The notes under the pieces: generated by a model
The model's database searches: none
The model's input: the letters and a program-made list of their open reading frames with translations, nothing else
What the model was told of the DNA's origin: nothing
In this document: one piece after another, positions 8,401 through 20,104 of the stretch
Numbering within the stretch: the first letter of the stretch is position 1
How the letters are laid out: the number at the start of each line of letters is the position of its first letter
Position numbers and translations under genes: made by a program
Origin: Paraburkholderia aspalathi
GTDB lineage: Bacteria; Pseudomonadota; Gammaproteobacteria; Burkholderiales; Burkholderiaceae
Direction of reading: 5' to 3'
Length of the DNA: 64,000 nucleotides
Assembly (NCBI RefSeq): GCF_900116445.1
Contig: NZ_FPBH01000003.1
Coordinates: forward strand, 372,001-436,000

Positions 8401-10287
8401 TCAGATCTCGATCTTCGTCCCCAACTCCACCACCCGGTTGGCGGGAATACTGAAGAAGTCGGTCGGCTTGGCGGCGTTCTGATGCATCCACGCGAACACA
8501 CGTTCGCGCCACACCGACATGCCCGGCAACTGCGTAGGCACGACCGTTTCGCGAGCGAGGAAGAAGGACGTGTCCATTATCTCGAAGGTCATGTCGTGCG
8601 TGCGGCCGACTTCGAGCAACACAGCCTTCACGTCAGGCGTTTCGTTGAAACCGTACGCTGCCTTGACGAGGAACAAGCCGCCGTTCAGATCCTTTACCGT
8701 CACGCGTTCCGCATCGTTCACATACGGAATATCCAGCGTCACGAAAGTCAGGAAAATTGTGCGTTCGTGCAGCACCTTGTTGTGCTTCAGGTTGTGCAGC
8801 AAGCTCACCGGCACGAGCGAATCGCTACCCGTCAGATAGATCGCGGTACCCGACACACGATGCGGAGGATGCGCGAGCAGACCCTGCAGGAACGGCATAA
8901 GCGGAATACCGTCAGCCGCCGTACGCTCCTTGACGATCATCCTGCCCTTGAACCAGGTCATCAGCAGGAAGAACAGGAGCGCGCCGATGCCGAGCGGCAA
9001 CCAGCCGCCTTCGGCCACCTTGAGCAGATTGGCGCCGAAAAAGCCTAAGTCGACCGCCATGAACACGCCGATGATCAGCGCCACGAGGAACTTGTTCCAG
9101 TTCCACACATTCACCATGACGACGCAGGCCAGGACCGTGGTGATGACCATGGTGGCCGTCACCGCGATACCGTACGCGGCGGCGAGGTTATCCGAGCTCT
9201 TGAACGCGATCACGATGCACAGAATGATGAACAGCAGCATCCAGTTCACCACCGGCACATAGATCTGGCCGATCGCCAGTTCCGACGTGTGCAGGATCTT
9301 CATGCGCGGCACGTAGCCGAGCTGGATCGCCTGGCTCGTCAACGAATAGGCGCCGGAAATCACAGCCTGCGACGCGATCACGGTCGCCACCGTCGACAGC
9401 ACCACGAGCGGCAGCAGCGCCCAATCCGGTGCAAGCAGGAAGAACGGGTTTTCGATTGCCTTCGGGTCGTGCATCAGCAGCGCGCCCTGGCCGAAATAGT
9501 TCAGCACCAGCGAAGGCATTACGAGGAAGTACCAGGCCATGCGGATCGGCTTCGCACCGAAGTGGCCCATATCGGCGTACAGCGCTTCGGCGCCCGTCAG
9601 CACCAGCACGACCGAGCCAAGCACCACGTAAGCCTGCAACACGTGCGCGGCCATAAAGGTGTAGGCGTAGTACGGATTCAGTGCGCGGATCACATTCGGC
9701 GACTGCAGGATGTGCCACAGACCGAGCGCGGCGAGCACCACGAACCACAGCACCATGATCGGGCCAAACAGGCGGCCGACGGTGGCCGTTCCGTGCCGCT
9801 GAATCCAGAACAGCAGCACGAGGATCACCATCGTGAGCGGCAGCACCAGATGAGACAGATTGGGCGCCGCGATCTCAAGGCCTTCGACCGCGGAGATCAC
9901 CGAAATGGCGGGCGTAATCACCGCGTCGCCATAGAACATGCAGGCGCCGAAAATGCCGAGCATCATCAACAGGCCGGCCATTTTCGACTTCTGGTCGAGA
10001 GAGCGCAGCGCCAGCGCCATCAGCGCGAGGACGCCGCCTTCGCCGTTGTTGTCGGCGCGCATCACGAACAAGACGTACTTGATGCTGACCACGATCACGA
10101 TCGCCCAGAACAGCAGCGAGATCACACCCAGAATCGATTGGTTGGTCAGCGGAATGCCATGTGCCGGGCTGAAAGCTTCTTTCAGCGAGTACAGCGGGCT
10201 CGTGCCGATATCGCCGAACACCACTCCGATCGCAGCAATCGCGAGGGAAGGCAGAGGCTGTTTGTGCACGTGATTGTTATCTGTCAT
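8401..10287 (-). CDS. kup: Low-affinity potassium transporter Kup
   Basis: A 628-residue KUP/HAK/KT family K+:H+ symporter of the inner membrane. The N-terminus carries the family hallmark [13 protein letters not shown], followed by about 12 hydrophobic segments to about residue 450 and a soluble C-terminal domain of about 170 residues. The ATG at 10287 ([16 protein letters not shown]) was chosen because the family begins there; the frame is open 39 codons further up but that part is not membrane-like or conserved. No strong ribosome binding site is visible. It is separated from the upstream phosphoribosyltransferase gene by a terminator, so it has its own promoter in 10288-10505. Confidence 0.96.
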   Translation of the reverse strand: MTDNNHVHKQPLPSLAIAAIGVVFGDIGTSPLYSLKEAFSPAHGIPLTNQSILGVISLLFWAIVIVVSIKYVLFVMRADNNGEGGVLALMALALRSLDQKSKMAGLLMMLGIFGACMFYGDAVITPAISVISAVEGLEIAAPNLSHLVLPLTMVILVLLFWIQRHGTATVGRLFGPIMVLWFVVLAALGLWHILQSPNVIRALNPYYAYTFMAAHVLQAYVVLGSVVLVLTGAEALYADMGHFGAKPIRMAWYFLVMPSLVLNYFGQGALLMHDPKAIENPFFLLAPDWALLPLVVLSTVATVIASQAVISGAYSLTSQAIQLGYVPRMKILHTSELAIGQIYVPVVNWMLLFIILCIVIAFKSSDNLAAAYGIAVTATMVITTVLACVVMVNVWNWNKFLVALIIGVFMAVDLGFFGANLLKVAEGGWLPLGIGALLFFLLMTWFKGRMIVKERTAADGIPLMPFLQGLLAHPPHRVSGTAIYLTGSDSLVPVSLLHNLKHNKVLHERTIFLTFVTLDIPYVNDAERVTVKDLNGGLFLVKAAYGFNETPDVKAVLLEVGRTHDMTFEIMDTSFFLARETVVPTQLPGMSVWRERVFAWMHQNAAKPTDFFSIPANRVVELGTKIEI

Positions 10288-10506
10288 AGACGCGAGGAAA
10301 TCCGTTCCCTGAGCGGAAAAAACGACCGCTATTCTAAACTGCCCGCCTAGCGCCGCCCGGCTTGTTGTGGATACACCACGTGGATGGTCCGCGCAGTGTA
10401 GCACTGCGATTTAGGCGCGTCTGCTGCGTCAGGCGTTTCGCCGGCGCGGCAGGCGCGTTTTGCGAGGCACCCTTCGCGGGACATACGGCGGACACATAAC
10501 GCACAT

Positions 10507-10536
10507 AAAAAAAACGGAGCCCAATCGGGCTCCGTC
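10507..10536 (-). terminator. Intrinsic terminator after the phosphoribosyltransferase gene
   Basis: Stem ACGGAGCCC/GGGCTCCGT (10514-10535) followed on the minus strand by eight T residues. It ends the hisZ-purA-phosphoribosyltransferase series before kup. Confidence 0.9.
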
Positions 10537-10588
10537 TTGCAGACACTGCACGGGATACGACGCGATACACACGACGTCGTAGCGCGCA

Positions 10589-11179
10589 TCACGTGCCCGA
10601 CGACTCCTGGTCCTGCTGCATGCCGCGCTTGATCCACGCGCCGAGGTTATGCGGACGAACCGTGTCCCATTCCTCGAACGGCTGGTGAATCCACGGATTG
10701 GTCGGCAGATACTGCACATGGTAATCAGGCCTCACTTTCGAGCAGCCCTTGTACCAGAGTACCGCCGAGCGCACCGCGGTGATCGCCGGATAACGTTCTT
10801 TCAGATGTGCCTGCACGCGTGCCAGCGTCACACCCGAATCGACCAGATCGTCGACCAGCAGCACGTTGCCGTGCAGCTCGCCGCGCGTCATCGTGATGTA
10901 TTGCGCGATGTCGAGCTCGCCCTGCTCCGTACCGGCCGCTTCGCGGTACGAACTGGTGGCGAGAATCGCCAGCGGCAGATCGTAAATACGCGAGAGCTGG
11001 TCGCCGACGCGCAAACCGCCGCGCGCGAGACACAGAATCTTGTCGAACTTCCAGCCCGATTCATGCACCTGCAACGCCAGCAGTTCGATCAGCCGGTGAT
11101 ATTCGTCCCAGCCGACCCACAGGTTCTTGTCGTCGTTGCGCGGGTCTTTCATCGCAATCATGGGTACACCTTGCACCAT
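10589..11179 (-). CDS. Phosphoribosyltransferase (purine-type)
   Basis: A type I phosphoribosyltransferase of 196 residues that would transfer phosphoribosyl from PRPP to a purine-like base. The PRPP-binding loop VLLVDDLVDSGVT is at 107-119, and the ARGGLRVGD segment at 52-60 matches the PPi-binding loop region. ATSSYREAAG at 74-83 may form part of the flexible loop. It lies 3 bases after the purA stop and is surely cotranscribed with it, which suggests purine salvage (xanthine, guanine or hypoxanthine). Possible ATG starts are at 11179, 11161 and 11152; the first is used here. Substrate cannot be decided from sequence. Confidence 0.85.
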   Translation of the reverse strand: MVQGVPMIAMKDPRNDDKNLWVGWDEYHRLIELLALQVHESGWKFDKILCLARGGLRVGDQLSRIYDLPLAILATSSYREAAGTEQGELDIAQYITMTRGELHGNVLLVDDLVDSGVTLARVQAHLKERYPAITAVRSAVLWYKGCSKVRPDYHVQYLPTNPWIHQPFEEWDTVRPHNLGAWIKRGMQQDQESSGT

Positions 11180-11182
11180 GGC

Positions 11183-12559
<1,377 letters not shown>

Positions 12560-12639
12560 CTACCTATGTTCGCGGAACCTTCCGAATTTTTCCGTTTCCG
12601 CTCAACGGTATGCACGTTATGGTGGGTATATCGAAAATA

Positions 12640-12658
12640 GCGCGGCGAGTGGCCGCGC
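12640..12658 (-). terminator. Possible terminator between hisZ and purA
   Basis: A 7-bp GC-rich stem GCGCGGC/GCCGCGC with a five-base loop, followed on minus by TATTTTC. The T-tract is short, so read-through into purA is likely. The rest of 12530-12731 shows nothing clear. Confidence 0.45.
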
Positions 12659-12731
12659 CGGGTTCGGCGACGCTTTGGACGCCTTCTGAAATGCCCTTGG
12701 GATGACCCTCGGGCGGTCTATCGATTCACGC

Positions 12732-13883
12732 TCAGGAACGGGGTTCGACGACCCACGCGCCGTTGCGCTCGACCAACACGCGGTCGCAGGCGAACTCGTC
12801 CAGATCGTGCTCGTGGCCAGGCAGCGCCTGGATCACGACTTCACCGGCATCGCGCAGTGCGGCGACGCTCACGCGCAGCGCGTCGTCATGCTGCCACGGG
12901 GCGAGAATCGCGCTGCTGCGCGCCTCTACTGGCGAAATTCGAGCAACTTCACGCAGATCGAGCGAGAAGCCGGTTGCGGCACGTGCCCGGCCATAGGCCT
13001 GGCCGACGTGGTCGTAACGGCCGCCGCGCGCAACCGCGTTCGGCACGCCGTCCACATACGCCGAGAACATCACGCCGCTGTGGTACGCGTAGCCGCGCAA
13101 ATCAGCCAGATCGATCATCACTTCGGCGCCGTCCACCTGGCTCGCGAGGAATGCGAGGTCGTCGAGCGCGCGGGCGATAGCTGGTGCGTTCGGCAAGCGT
13201 GCCCGGGCTTCGTCGAGTACCGACGCGTCGCCGTAAAGTGTGGGGAGCGAGCGCAATGCGTCGCGCGTAACCGGCGTGAGATTGGCGGTCAGCTCGACGA
13301 GGCGCGGCACATCCTTGCCGGCTAACGCGTCGTACAGCGATTGGCCCAACTCCGCAGCAGCAGGTTCCGCTTCGATCAGCGCGGCGAGCACGCCGGCATG
13401 GCACAGATCGAGCCGCACTTTCGCGAGGCCGGCCAGACGCAGCGCGTCGAGCATCAACTGCTGGATTTCCAGATCCGCTTCGAGACCGGCGTGACCATAG
13501 ATTTCCGCCCCGATCTGGATCTGTTCACGCGTGGCGTGCAGGCCGCGCGGACGCGTATGCGCCACATTGCCGGCATAGCAAAGACGCGTCACGCCCTGAC
13601 GATTCAGCAGGTGTGCGTCGATACGCGCGACCTGCGGCGTAATGTCGGCGCGCAGACCGAGCGTGCGCCCGGACATCTGATCAACGAGCTTGAACGTGCG
13701 CAGATTCAGATCTTGCCCGCCGCCGGTCAGCAGCGACTCGATGTACTCGAGCAGCGGCGGCATCACCATCTCGTAGCCGTACGAGCGGAAACGGTCCAGC
13801 AAATGGCGCCGCAACTCTTCGATCTTGCGGGCTTCCGACGGCAGCACGTCGGCGATATTCTCGGGAAGTAACCAGGTCGACAT
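12732..13883 (-). CDS. hisZ: ATP phosphoribosyltransferase regulatory subunit
   Basis: HisZ is a class II histidyl-tRNA-synthetase paralogue that lacks aminoacylation and partners the short form of HisG in the first step of histidine synthesis. The 383-residue sequence has the class II core: motif 1-like [18 protein letters not shown], the motif 2 region [12 protein letters not shown], and [14 protein letters not shown]. It lacks the C-terminal anticodon-binding domain seen in the true HisS (22022-23362). The start at 13883 gives the family start [15 protein letters not shown]; the frame is open upstream but not conserved. hisG is not in the window. Confidence 0.94.
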   Translation of the reverse strand: MSTWLLPENIADVLPSEARKIEELRRHLLDRFRSYGYEMVMPPLLEYIESLLTGGGQDLNLRTFKLVDQMSGRTLGLRADITPQVARIDAHLLNRQGVTRLCYAGNVAHTRPRGLHATREQIQIGAEIYGHAGLEADLEIQQLMLDALRLAGLAKVRLDLCHAGVLAALIEAEPAAAELGQSLYDALAGKDVPRLVELTANLTPVTRDALRSLPTLYGDASVLDEARARLPNAPAIARALDDLAFLASQVDGAEVMIDLADLRGYAYHSGVMFSAYVDGVPNAVARGGRYDHVGQAYGRARAATGFSLDLREVARISPVEARSSAILAPWQHDDALRVSVAALRDAGEVVIQALPGHEHDLDEFACDRVLVERNGAWVVEPRS

Positions 13884-14115
13884 CGATACAGTCCTACGAC
13901 GTTGAACACGGCGGCTGGGTGCGCCGGTAAATGTGTGTGAATGGCGGGCGACGGCTCTATTCTGGCGGCTGTCGCGGGTATCGGGGCGGGCCTTTACGGC
14001 CCTGCATAACCCTTCCTGGCCCGCGCCGCTGAACGCTCGCTGTTGCCAAGCCGCTGATGCCGCGCAAATGGAGCGCCAACGCAACGGCGCGCAGCGGCGG
14101 CGCTATGCGACGCCC

Positions 14116-14307
14116 TCAGGTCACGATAAACAGCAGGATCAATCCGAGCACCATCACGACCAGCCCGCCGACGCGAATCTGATGCGGGGGCCGTTCCGCT
14201 ATTTTACGGAACGTGTCGCGCCAGGCGCTCGGAAAAACGAAGGGAAACATCCCTTCGATAATCAGCATCAATGCGATCGCGAGCAGTAACGAGCCGGCTA
14301 TGTCCAT
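14116..14307 (-). CDS. Small inner-membrane protein, DUF2065 (YjeT family)
   Basis: A 63-residue protein with two transmembrane helices (about 4-24 and 44-62) joined by a basic loop that contains WRDTFRKIAERPP. DUF2065 proteins often lie next to hflKC, as here, where the start is 44 bases past the hflC stop. It is probably the last gene of the hflX-hflK-hflC unit. Function is unknown; an accessory role with the HflKC membrane complex is inferred from position only. Confidence 0.88.
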   Translation of the reverse strand: MDIAGSLLLAIALMLIIEGMFPFVFPSAWRDTFRKIAERPPHQIRVGGLVVMVLGLILLFIVT

Positions 14308-14351
14308 GCGAATGAAGGGGCCGCGATGCGGATGCCGCGGCCTTCCGGTTA

Positions 14352-15254
14352 TCAGTGTTTGCGCGGTACCGCGGGAGCGTCCGGGGCGGCGCCACCGGTC
14401 GGGCTACGCATGAAGCGGAAGAACTCGCTGCTCGGGTCGACCACGATCACGTCGCCCGGCTTGAAGGTGTTCTTGTACGCCTGCATGCTTTGATAAAACT
14501 GGTAGAACTGCGGGTCGCTGCCATATGCTTCCGCCGCGATTTCCGCTGCCTTGGCATCGCCCTCGCCCTTGATGGTCTGCGCCTGCTTATAGCCGTCCGC
14601 GAGAATCGCCTGTTGCTGGCTGACGGCATCCGCCTTGATCTGGTCGGCCTCGGCCGTGCCCTTCGCACGTTCGTCGGCCGCGGCCTGCTCGCGTGCGGCG
14701 ATCATCCGCTTGTAGACCGAGTCGGCCATCGCTGCCGGGAAATCGACGCGCGTCAGTTGCACGTCGAGCACCGAAACGCCCAGCGATGCCGCGGCTTTGC
14801 TCATCGTGCCACGTGCTTCGTCCGCGACGGCTTGTTGCTTTGCGAGCGCATCGGTCAGCGTGACCTTGGCGAACGCGTCGCCGAGCGCGCTGCGTGACAG
14901 CAGCGCAAGGCGGTCCGCCAGACTTTGCACGTCGCCGCGGGTTTCGGCGAGCAGCTTCAGCGGATCGGTTACGCGGTATTTGATGACCGGGTTGGCCAGC
15001 AGGTCGGTTTTGTCCGACGTGACATAACGGTCTTCATCCGGCGCGTCGAGCGACTGGATGCGGTTATCGACCAGCGTGACCGTCTGCAACGGCGGCGGCA
15101 GCTTCACATGCAAGCCCGGGCCGAGCAATTCGGGCGCGGTGTCGCCATGCGAGGACAACACAGCCATATGCCGCTGGTCGACCACGAATACCATCGACGA
15201 CGCGGCAAACAGCACGATGACGACGGCTACGACGAGCGCAATGATCTTGTTCAT
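14352..15254 (-). CDS. hflC: HflC, SPFH-domain regulator of FtsH protease
   Basis: A 300-residue membrane protein with one N-terminal transmembrane helix (about 4-24) and a periplasmic SPFH/band 7 domain. With HflK it forms a large cage around FtsH and modulates its proteolysis of membrane proteins. Typical features are VVDQRHMAVLSSHGD after the helix and a long alanine- and charge-rich helix (AAREQAAADERAKGTAEA). AAGGAG precedes the ATG at 15254. The hflK stop lies 12 bases upstream, so the two are cotranscribed. Confidence 0.96.
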   Translation of the reverse strand: MNKIIALVVAVVIVLFAASSMVFVVDQRHMAVLSSHGDTAPELLGPGLHVKLPPPLQTVTLVDNRIQSLDAPDEDRYVTSDKTDLLANPVIKYRVTDPLKLLAETRGDVQSLADRLALLSRSALGDAFAKVTLTDALAKQQAVADEARGTMSKAAASLGVSVLDVQLTRVDFPAAMADSVYKRMIAAREQAAADERAKGTAEADQIKADAVSQQQAILADGYKQAQTIKGEGDAKAAEIAAEAYGSDPQFYQFYQSMQAYKNTFKPGDVIVVDPSSEFFRFMRSPTGGAAPDAPAVPRKH

Positions 15255-15266
15255 GATGTGCGCTCC

Positions 15267-16646
15267 TTATTGAACGTCGTCTTCGCGCATACGGCTGCGG
15301 AAGGAGTCGCGTGAACGCAGTGCGTCGCTGCTGGCGGCGGCCTGACTGGCAGGCGTCGCAACCGCGGCGGGCGCGGAAGCAGCGGCAGCAGCAGCCGGTG
15401 CGGCAGCGCTGCTCGCGGCTTGCGGCGCGGCGGCGCCCGACGTAACGGCAGCACCGGAAGCGGCTGCAGCAGCGTCGGCTACGCGCTGGCGAGTCTGCTC
15501 GACCAGCTTGTCGAGCGGCAGATACAACACGTTGTTGCCGCTCTTGCTGTCCACAAACACCTTGGTCGTATTCGAATAGATCTGCTGCATGGTTTCCAGG
15601 TACATGCGCTCGCGAATCACAGCGGGCGCTTTCGAGTACTGCGCGTAGACCTGCTTGAAGCGCTCGGCATCGCCTTGCGCCTGGGCCACCGTCTTGTCGC
15701 TATACGTTTTCGCTTCGTCGACCTGATGCGCCACATCCGCTTGCGCGCGCGGCAGCAGCTCGGCGGCATAGGCCTGCGCGTCGCGTTTGGCGCGTTCGTT
15801 GTCCTGGCGCACTTTGGCGGCATCGTCGAAAGCGGCCTGCACCTGGTCGGGCACCTGCACACCCTGGATCGTCACACCGGTCACGGCGAGGCCGGACTGG
15901 TATTCATCCAAAGATTGCTGAATCGACGCCATCAGTTGCTGGCGAATTGTTTCGCGATCCTGATAGAGGATGTCGCTGGTGCTGCGCGCACCGACGATGC
16001 TGCGCACCGCCGCCTGCGCGGCCTGCATCACGCTCTGATCGGGATCGACGCTGCGGAAGAGATAGTCGGTCGGCTTGCTCACCTGGTACTGCACGGCGAA
16101 GCGCACGTCGATGATATCGGCGTCGTGCGTGAGCATCGACGCGTCTTTCACGTTGGCGAGACGCACCACGTTGTTACGGCCGATCTCCACCTGGCGAATC
16201 TGGCCGATGTTGACGAGCTCGTGCGCTTCGAATGGATACGGCAGGCGCCAATGCACACCCTGCCCCGCGGTGTAGCGATACTTGCCGAACTGCATCACGA
16301 CGCCGGCCTGGCCATCCTGCACGACGAACACACCGCTGCCGAGATAGATCGCGATCAACACGCCGATCACGATGCCCACGCCAATGCGCGCGCCGCGGCC
16401 GTTGTCCGGACGGCCACCACCCGCACCGCCGCCCTTGCGGCCGAACACGCGGCTCAAACGGCGGTTGAAATCGCGCCACATCTCGTCGAGATCGGGCGGG
16501 CCTTCACCGTCCTTGGCCGGCGGCCGCTTGGGTTCGTTAGGTCGTTGGCGTTCGCCATTGCCGTCGCCCCGGCCCCAGCGCGGATCGTTCAGTGAAAGCA
16601 TGGCGCGCATGCGCAGCCAGATACTCCGCTCGTTGTAATCGTTCAC
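15267..16646 (-). CDS. hflK: HflK, SPFH-domain regulator of FtsH protease
   Basis: A 459-residue partner of HflC. Residues 1-86 are cytoplasmic, with a G/R/P-rich stretch at 24-86. The transmembrane helix spans about 87-109, the SPFH domain follows (FVVQDGQAGVVMQFGKYRYT), then a long coiled region, and finally an A/S/P-rich tail of about 65 residues that is probably disordered. The chosen start is a GTG at 16646 (MNDYNERSIW), which fits the family but has no visible ribosome binding site; ATGs at codons 13 and 16 are alternatives. It follows hflX after a 49-base gap. Confidence 0.95.
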   Translation of the reverse strand: MNDYNERSIWLRMRAMLSLNDPRWGRGDGNGERQRPNEPKRPPAKDGEGPPDLDEMWRDFNRRLSRVFGRKGGGAGGGRPDNGRGARIGVGIVIGVLIAIYLGSGVFVVQDGQAGVVMQFGKYRYTAGQGVHWRLPYPFEAHELVNIGQIRQVEIGRNNVVRLANVKDASMLTHDADIIDVRFAVQYQVSKPTDYLFRSVDPDQSVMQAAQAAVRSIVGARSTSDILYQDRETIRQQLMASIQQSLDEYQSGLAVTGVTIQGVQVPDQVQAAFDDAAKVRQDNERAKRDAQAYAAELLPRAQADVAHQVDEAKTYSDKTVAQAQGDAERFKQVYAQYSKAPAVIRERMYLETMQQIYSNTTKVFVDSKSGNNVLYLPLDKLVEQTRQRVADAAAAASGAAVTSGAAAPQAASSAAAPAAAAAASAPAAVATPASQAAASSDALRSRDSFRSRMREDDVQ

Positions 16647-16695
16647 CTGTGTTCGTTCACCAGAGTAGACAGCGGGTCAGTGCAATTGGAGCGGG

Positions 16696-17910
16696 TCAGT
16701 GCCCGAGTTCTGAGACCTTACGGTCCTCGCGTGGTGCTGCCGACCGGTCTTCTTCCGATAGATCGACCAGCGGATCGGAGAGAGGTTCGGCAGTAGCGAT
16801 TTCAGCGATGGCAGCGCGCAATGTATCCAGCCCTTGCCCCGTGCGCGCGCTCAAAAAGACGCGCGAAATATTACCATACTCATCCCGCTCGACCGCGTCG
16901 CCACGGGCCGCCAACTCCGGCACGGCGTCGATCTTATTGAACACCAGCACCTGACGGATCGTATCCGCACCAATTGCGTGCAACACCTCGTTCACCTGAT
17001 CGATCTGATCGAGACGCACGGCGCTCGACGCGTCGACCACATGCAGCAGCAGGTCAGCGTGAATGGTTTCCTCGAGCGTGGCGCGGAAAGCCGCCACCAG
17101 CTGGTGAGGCAATTCGCGGATGAAACCGACCGTGTCGGATACCACCACCTGACCGGCTTCGTCGCCCAGATAGACACGGCGGGACGTGGTGTCCAGCGTG
17201 GCGAACAGCTGGTCGGCGGCGTACGCCTGAGCCTTCGTCAGCGCATTGAAGAGCGTGGATTTGCCCGCGTTGGTGTAGCCGACGAGCGACACGGACATCG
17301 TCTGATTGCGGCTGCGCGCGCGGCGCTGCGTGCCGTGCTGGCGGCGCAGTTTTTCGAGGCGGGTTTTGAGCGCCTTGATGCGCTCACCGATCAAACGGCG
17401 GTCAGTTTCGAGCTGCGTTTCGCCTGGGCCGCGCAAACCGATACCGCCCTTCTGGCGTTCAAGGTGGGTCCATGCGCGGATTAGCCGCGTCGATAGATAC
17501 TGCAACTGCGCGAGCTCCACCTGCAGCTTGCCTTCATGGCTGCGGGCGCGTTGCGCAAAAATATCGAGGATGAGGCTGGTGCGATCGATCACGCGGCGGT
17601 TAAGCGCCTGCTCCAGATTGCGCTGCTGCGCAGGCGCCAGTGCGTGATTGAAAATGACGAGTTCGATGTCGTTCGCCTCACAGGCAAGACGCAATTCTTC
17701 GGCCTTGCCGCTGCCTACAAACATCTTGGCATCGGGACTGGACCGGCGCCCCGTGAGGGTGACTAAGGGATTGGCGCCCGCGCTTTGCGCGAGCAGGCTG
17801 AGTTCTTCCAGACTGGCTTCGAAATCGATCTTACCGAAGTCGATGCCGACAAGCGCTGCATTGATCAAATTGGAGGGTATCAAAATAAGGCGGCCGGGAG
17901 TAATCGCCAA
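16696..17910 (-). CDS. hflX: Ribosome-associated GTPase HflX
   Basis: A 404-residue GTPase that binds the 50S subunit and splits stalled or stressed ribosomes. The N-terminal HflX domain has the GLRGPGETQLETDRR motif at 158-172, followed by a basic coiled stretch (178-202). The G domain holds G1 GYTNAGKS at 211-218, G3 DTVGF, and G4 NKID. The start is doubtful: the frame opens at a TTG at 17910, another TTG lies at 17868 (LINAALVGIDFG), and neither has a clear ribosome binding site. It lies 31 bases after hfq, the common hfq-hflX-hflKC order. Confidence 0.94.
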   Translation of the reverse strand: MAITPGRLILIPSNLINAALVGIDFGKIDFEASLEELSLLAQSAGANPLVTLTGRRSSPDAKMFVGSGKAEELRLACEANDIELVIFNHALAPAQQRNLEQALNRRVIDRTSLILDIFAQRARSHEGKLQVELAQLQYLSTRLIRAWTHLERQKGGIGLRGPGETQLETDRRLIGERIKALKTRLEKLRRQHGTQRRARSRNQTMSVSLVGYTNAGKSTLFNALTKAQAYAADQLFATLDTTSRRVYLGDEAGQVVVSDTVGFIRELPHQLVAAFRATLEETIHADLLLHVVDASSAVRLDQIDQVNEVLHAIGADTIRQVLVFNKIDAVPELAARGDAVERDEYGNISRVFLSARTGQGLDTLRAAIAEIATAEPLSDPLVDLSEEDRSAAPREDRKVSELGH

Positions 17911-17941
17911 CGGGCGACGCTACGCCGGCCGCGGACGGGGG

Positions 17942-18178
17942 TTAGGACTGTTCGGAATCCGGGTGGAAATTCACCGGACGGGCAGGCACGACCGTAGAAA
18001 TTGCGTGCTTGTAAACCATCTGGGTGACCGTATTCCGGAGCAACACGACGTACTGGTCGAACGATTCGATGTTCCCTTGAAGCTTGATGCCGTTGACCAA
18101 GTAGATCGACACCGGCACATGCTCTTTACGCAGTGCGTTCAAAAACGGGTCTTGTAACAATTGCCCTTTGTTGCTCAT
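17942..18178 (-). CDS. hfq: RNA chaperone Hfq
   Basis: A 78-residue Hfq, the hexameric Sm-like protein that anneals small RNAs to mRNAs. The Sm1 region ([19 protein letters not shown]) and Sm2 region ([11 protein letters not shown]) are both present, including the YKH residues that line the proximal poly-U site. The short C-terminal tail ([13 protein letters not shown]) is typical of beta-proteobacteria. The start is the ATG at 18178 with GGAG upstream; the frame is open further up without conservation. Confidence 0.98.
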   Translation of the reverse strand: MSNKGQLLQDPFLNALRKEHVPVSIYLVNGIKLQGNIESFDQYVVLLRNTVTQMVYKHAISTVVPARPVNFHPDSEQS

Positions 18179-18251
18179 AGCAAACTCCGTATTTTTTTGC
18201 AGGTTGACTGAATTGACGACGAAGAAAAAGAGATCCGCCGTCAACCGCTAC

Positions 18252-18257
18252 ACTATA
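18252..18257 (-). promoter_or_regulatory. Possible hfq promoter (-10 box)
   Basis: Minus-strand TATAGT about 75 bases before the hfq start. No good -35 hexamer is visible at the right distance, so this is tentative. Confidence 0.35.
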
Positions 18258-18331
18258 GCCGATTTTCATTTTTGCGCGAGCGGGCCGGCCTTGCGGCCAA
18301 ACCCAACACACACGCGGGTTTCAGCCTGGAT

Positions 18332-19669
18332 TTAGCCTTTATCCGCGTAAGGGTTCGTCGACGATCTGAACTCTATGCGCAATGGAGTCCCAGTCAGCTT
18401 GAAAGTTTCCCGGAAGCGGTTTTCGAGGTAGCGTTTGTACGTTTCGGTGATCGCATCGAGCGCATTGCCGTGAATCACGATGATCGGCGGATTCTGTCCG
18501 CCCTGGTGCGCGTAACGCAATTTCGGGCGCACCGGACCGCGTCGGCGCGGCTGCTGGAATTCCACTGCCTCGATCAGCGCACGCGTCAACTTCGGCGTCG
18601 GCAGCTTGGCCATGGCGGCGGCGTAGGCGTCGTCGACCGAGCGCATCAGCGGGCCGATTCCGGTTTTTTCCGCGGCGGAAATGAAGTGGAATTTGGCGAA
18701 GTCGAGAAATTTTAGTTTGCGCTCGATGTCGGCCTTAGTGCGCTCGCGCACATGCGAATCGAGCCCGTCCCATTTGTTCACGCCCACCACCAGCGCACGG
18801 CCCTGCTCCACCACGAAACCGGCAATGTGAGCGTCCTGTTCGGAAATATCCTGTTGCGCGTCAAGCAGCAGGATCACGACGTTCGCGTCCGAAATCGACT
18901 GCAGCGTTTTCACCACCGAGAACTTCTCGATCGCTTCGAACACCTTGCCGCGACGGCGCAAACCGGCCGTGTCGATCAGCGTGTAGGGTTTGCCTTGACG
19001 CTCGAAGTCGACGTAGATCGAATCGCGCGTGGTGCCCGGCATGTCGAACGCGATCACGCGCTCTTCGCCCACCAGCGCATTGATCAAGGTCGACTTGCCG
19101 ACGTTCGGCCGGCCGACGATCGCGATCTTCACGCCGTGCGCCTGTTTTTCCTCGTCGCTCTCTTCCGGCTGTCCGGCATACGCGACACCCAGCGCGTCAT
19201 TGATCATTTCGGTGACGCCGTCGCCGTGTGCCGACGAAATCGCGCGCGGGTCGCCGAGACCGAGTTCGTAGAAGTCGGCGGCCACTGTGCTGTACTTCAT
19301 CCCCTCCGCCTTGTTGACGACGAGGAAGATCGGCCGGCCGGTCTTGCGCAGGTAGTCGGCAATCGTTTTGTCCTGCGGCGCGAGGCCGTTGCGGCCGTCG
19401 ACGATGAACACGACGACGTCCGATTCCTCGACCGCCTGGCGGGTTTGACGCGCCATCTCGTGCAGGATGCCGTCTTTCGCGACCGGCTCGAAGCCGCCGG
19501 TATCGACGACCAGATACGGCCGGTCGCCGGCGCGCCCCTCGCCGTAATGGCGATCGCGGGTGAGACCGGGCAGGTCGGCAACCAGCGCATCACGCGTGCG
19601 CGTGAGACGGTTGAATAGCGTGGATTTCCCCACATTGGGGCGCCCAACCAGGGCAATAACGGGTTTCAT
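18332..19669 (-). CDS. der: Ribosome biogenesis GTPase Der (EngA)
   Basis: A 445-residue double-GTPase needed for 50S subunit maturation. Two G domains are visible: GRPNVGKS at 9-16 and again at 186-193, each with its DTGGF or DTAGL switch and NK-x-D-type motifs (NKAEG, NKWDG). The C-terminal part is the KH-like domain ([18 protein letters not shown]). The ATG at 19669 has only a weak ribosome binding site. It follows a 435-base gap after bamB, whose terminator implies that der has its own promoter. Confidence 0.97.
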   Translation of the reverse strand: MKPVIALVGRPNVGKSTLFNRLTRTRDALVADLPGLTRDRHYGEGRAGDRPYLVVDTGGFEPVAKDGILHEMARQTRQAVEESDVVVFIVDGRNGLAPQDKTIADYLRKTGRPIFLVVNKAEGMKYSTVAADFYELGLGDPRAISSAHGDGVTEMINDALGVAYAGQPEESDEEKQAHGVKIAIVGRPNVGKSTLINALVGEERVIAFDMPGTTRDSIYVDFERQGKPYTLIDTAGLRRRGKVFEAIEKFSVVKTLQSISDANVVILLLDAQQDISEQDAHIAGFVVEQGRALVVGVNKWDGLDSHVRERTKADIERKLKFLDFAKFHFISAAEKTGIGPLMRSVDDAYAAAMAKLPTPKLTRALIEAVEFQQPRRRGPVRPKLRYAHQGGQNPPIIVIHGNALDAITETYKRYLENRFRETFKLTGTPLRIEFRSSTNPYADKG

Positions 19670-20104
19670 CAGATGTTGTTCACGGTGAAACGCGGGATCG
19701 AAATCGACGGCCCGCGTAGCGACGCCATGCGGCCGCTACACGGCAGCCTTTGACGAAAATTATCACGAATTCGGCCAGCCCCGGATGTGCTGTCAATATG
19801 CGCACCCGGGCGGACGGGGGTTTGGCTGTATGGGGCAGCGCCAATGGGCCGCCAGCTTCAGTCTTTCTTGCTCAACGGCTCACACGCCGGTTCGATACGA
19901 TTCTCTGCGTATCGACCAGGATGCCGTCGAAGGTGGCGCCGCAAGCAGCCACCGATGGCCACATGGGCCGTTTCTGATCCGACTTGCCGGACCAGCCAGT
20001 CCGGCGGAATATTTCTAGTTGCCCAGCTATACAACAAAAACGCGTGCGGCCGGCGAAGCCGGCCTGCACGTTTGACGACGCTTGACTGCCAATAGTCTGC
20101 GCGA
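19670..20104. other. Hairpin-rich intergenic region between bamB and der
   Basis: There is no convincing gene; the short frames here lack ribosome binding sites and family resemblance. It holds the bamB terminator (20034-20071) and two further perfect stems: TCGATACG/CGTATCGA (19892-19899, 19908-19915) and GCCGGAC/GTCCGGC (19986-19992, 19999-20005). On minus, a TTGACA (19791-19796) has no matching -10 box. A small RNA or an attenuated der leader is possible. Confidence 0.5.
20034..20071 (-). terminator. Intrinsic terminator after bamB
   Basis: On minus, GTGCAGGCCGGC-TTC-GCCGGCCGCAC forms a strong stem followed by GCGTTTTTGTT. It lies 34 bases past the bamB stop. Confidence 0.85.

Noticed and set aside
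19888..19905. A tRNA-like TTCGATAC T-loop in the bamB-der gap
   Set aside because: The flanks do not pair as a T-stem, and no acceptor or anticodon arm is present.
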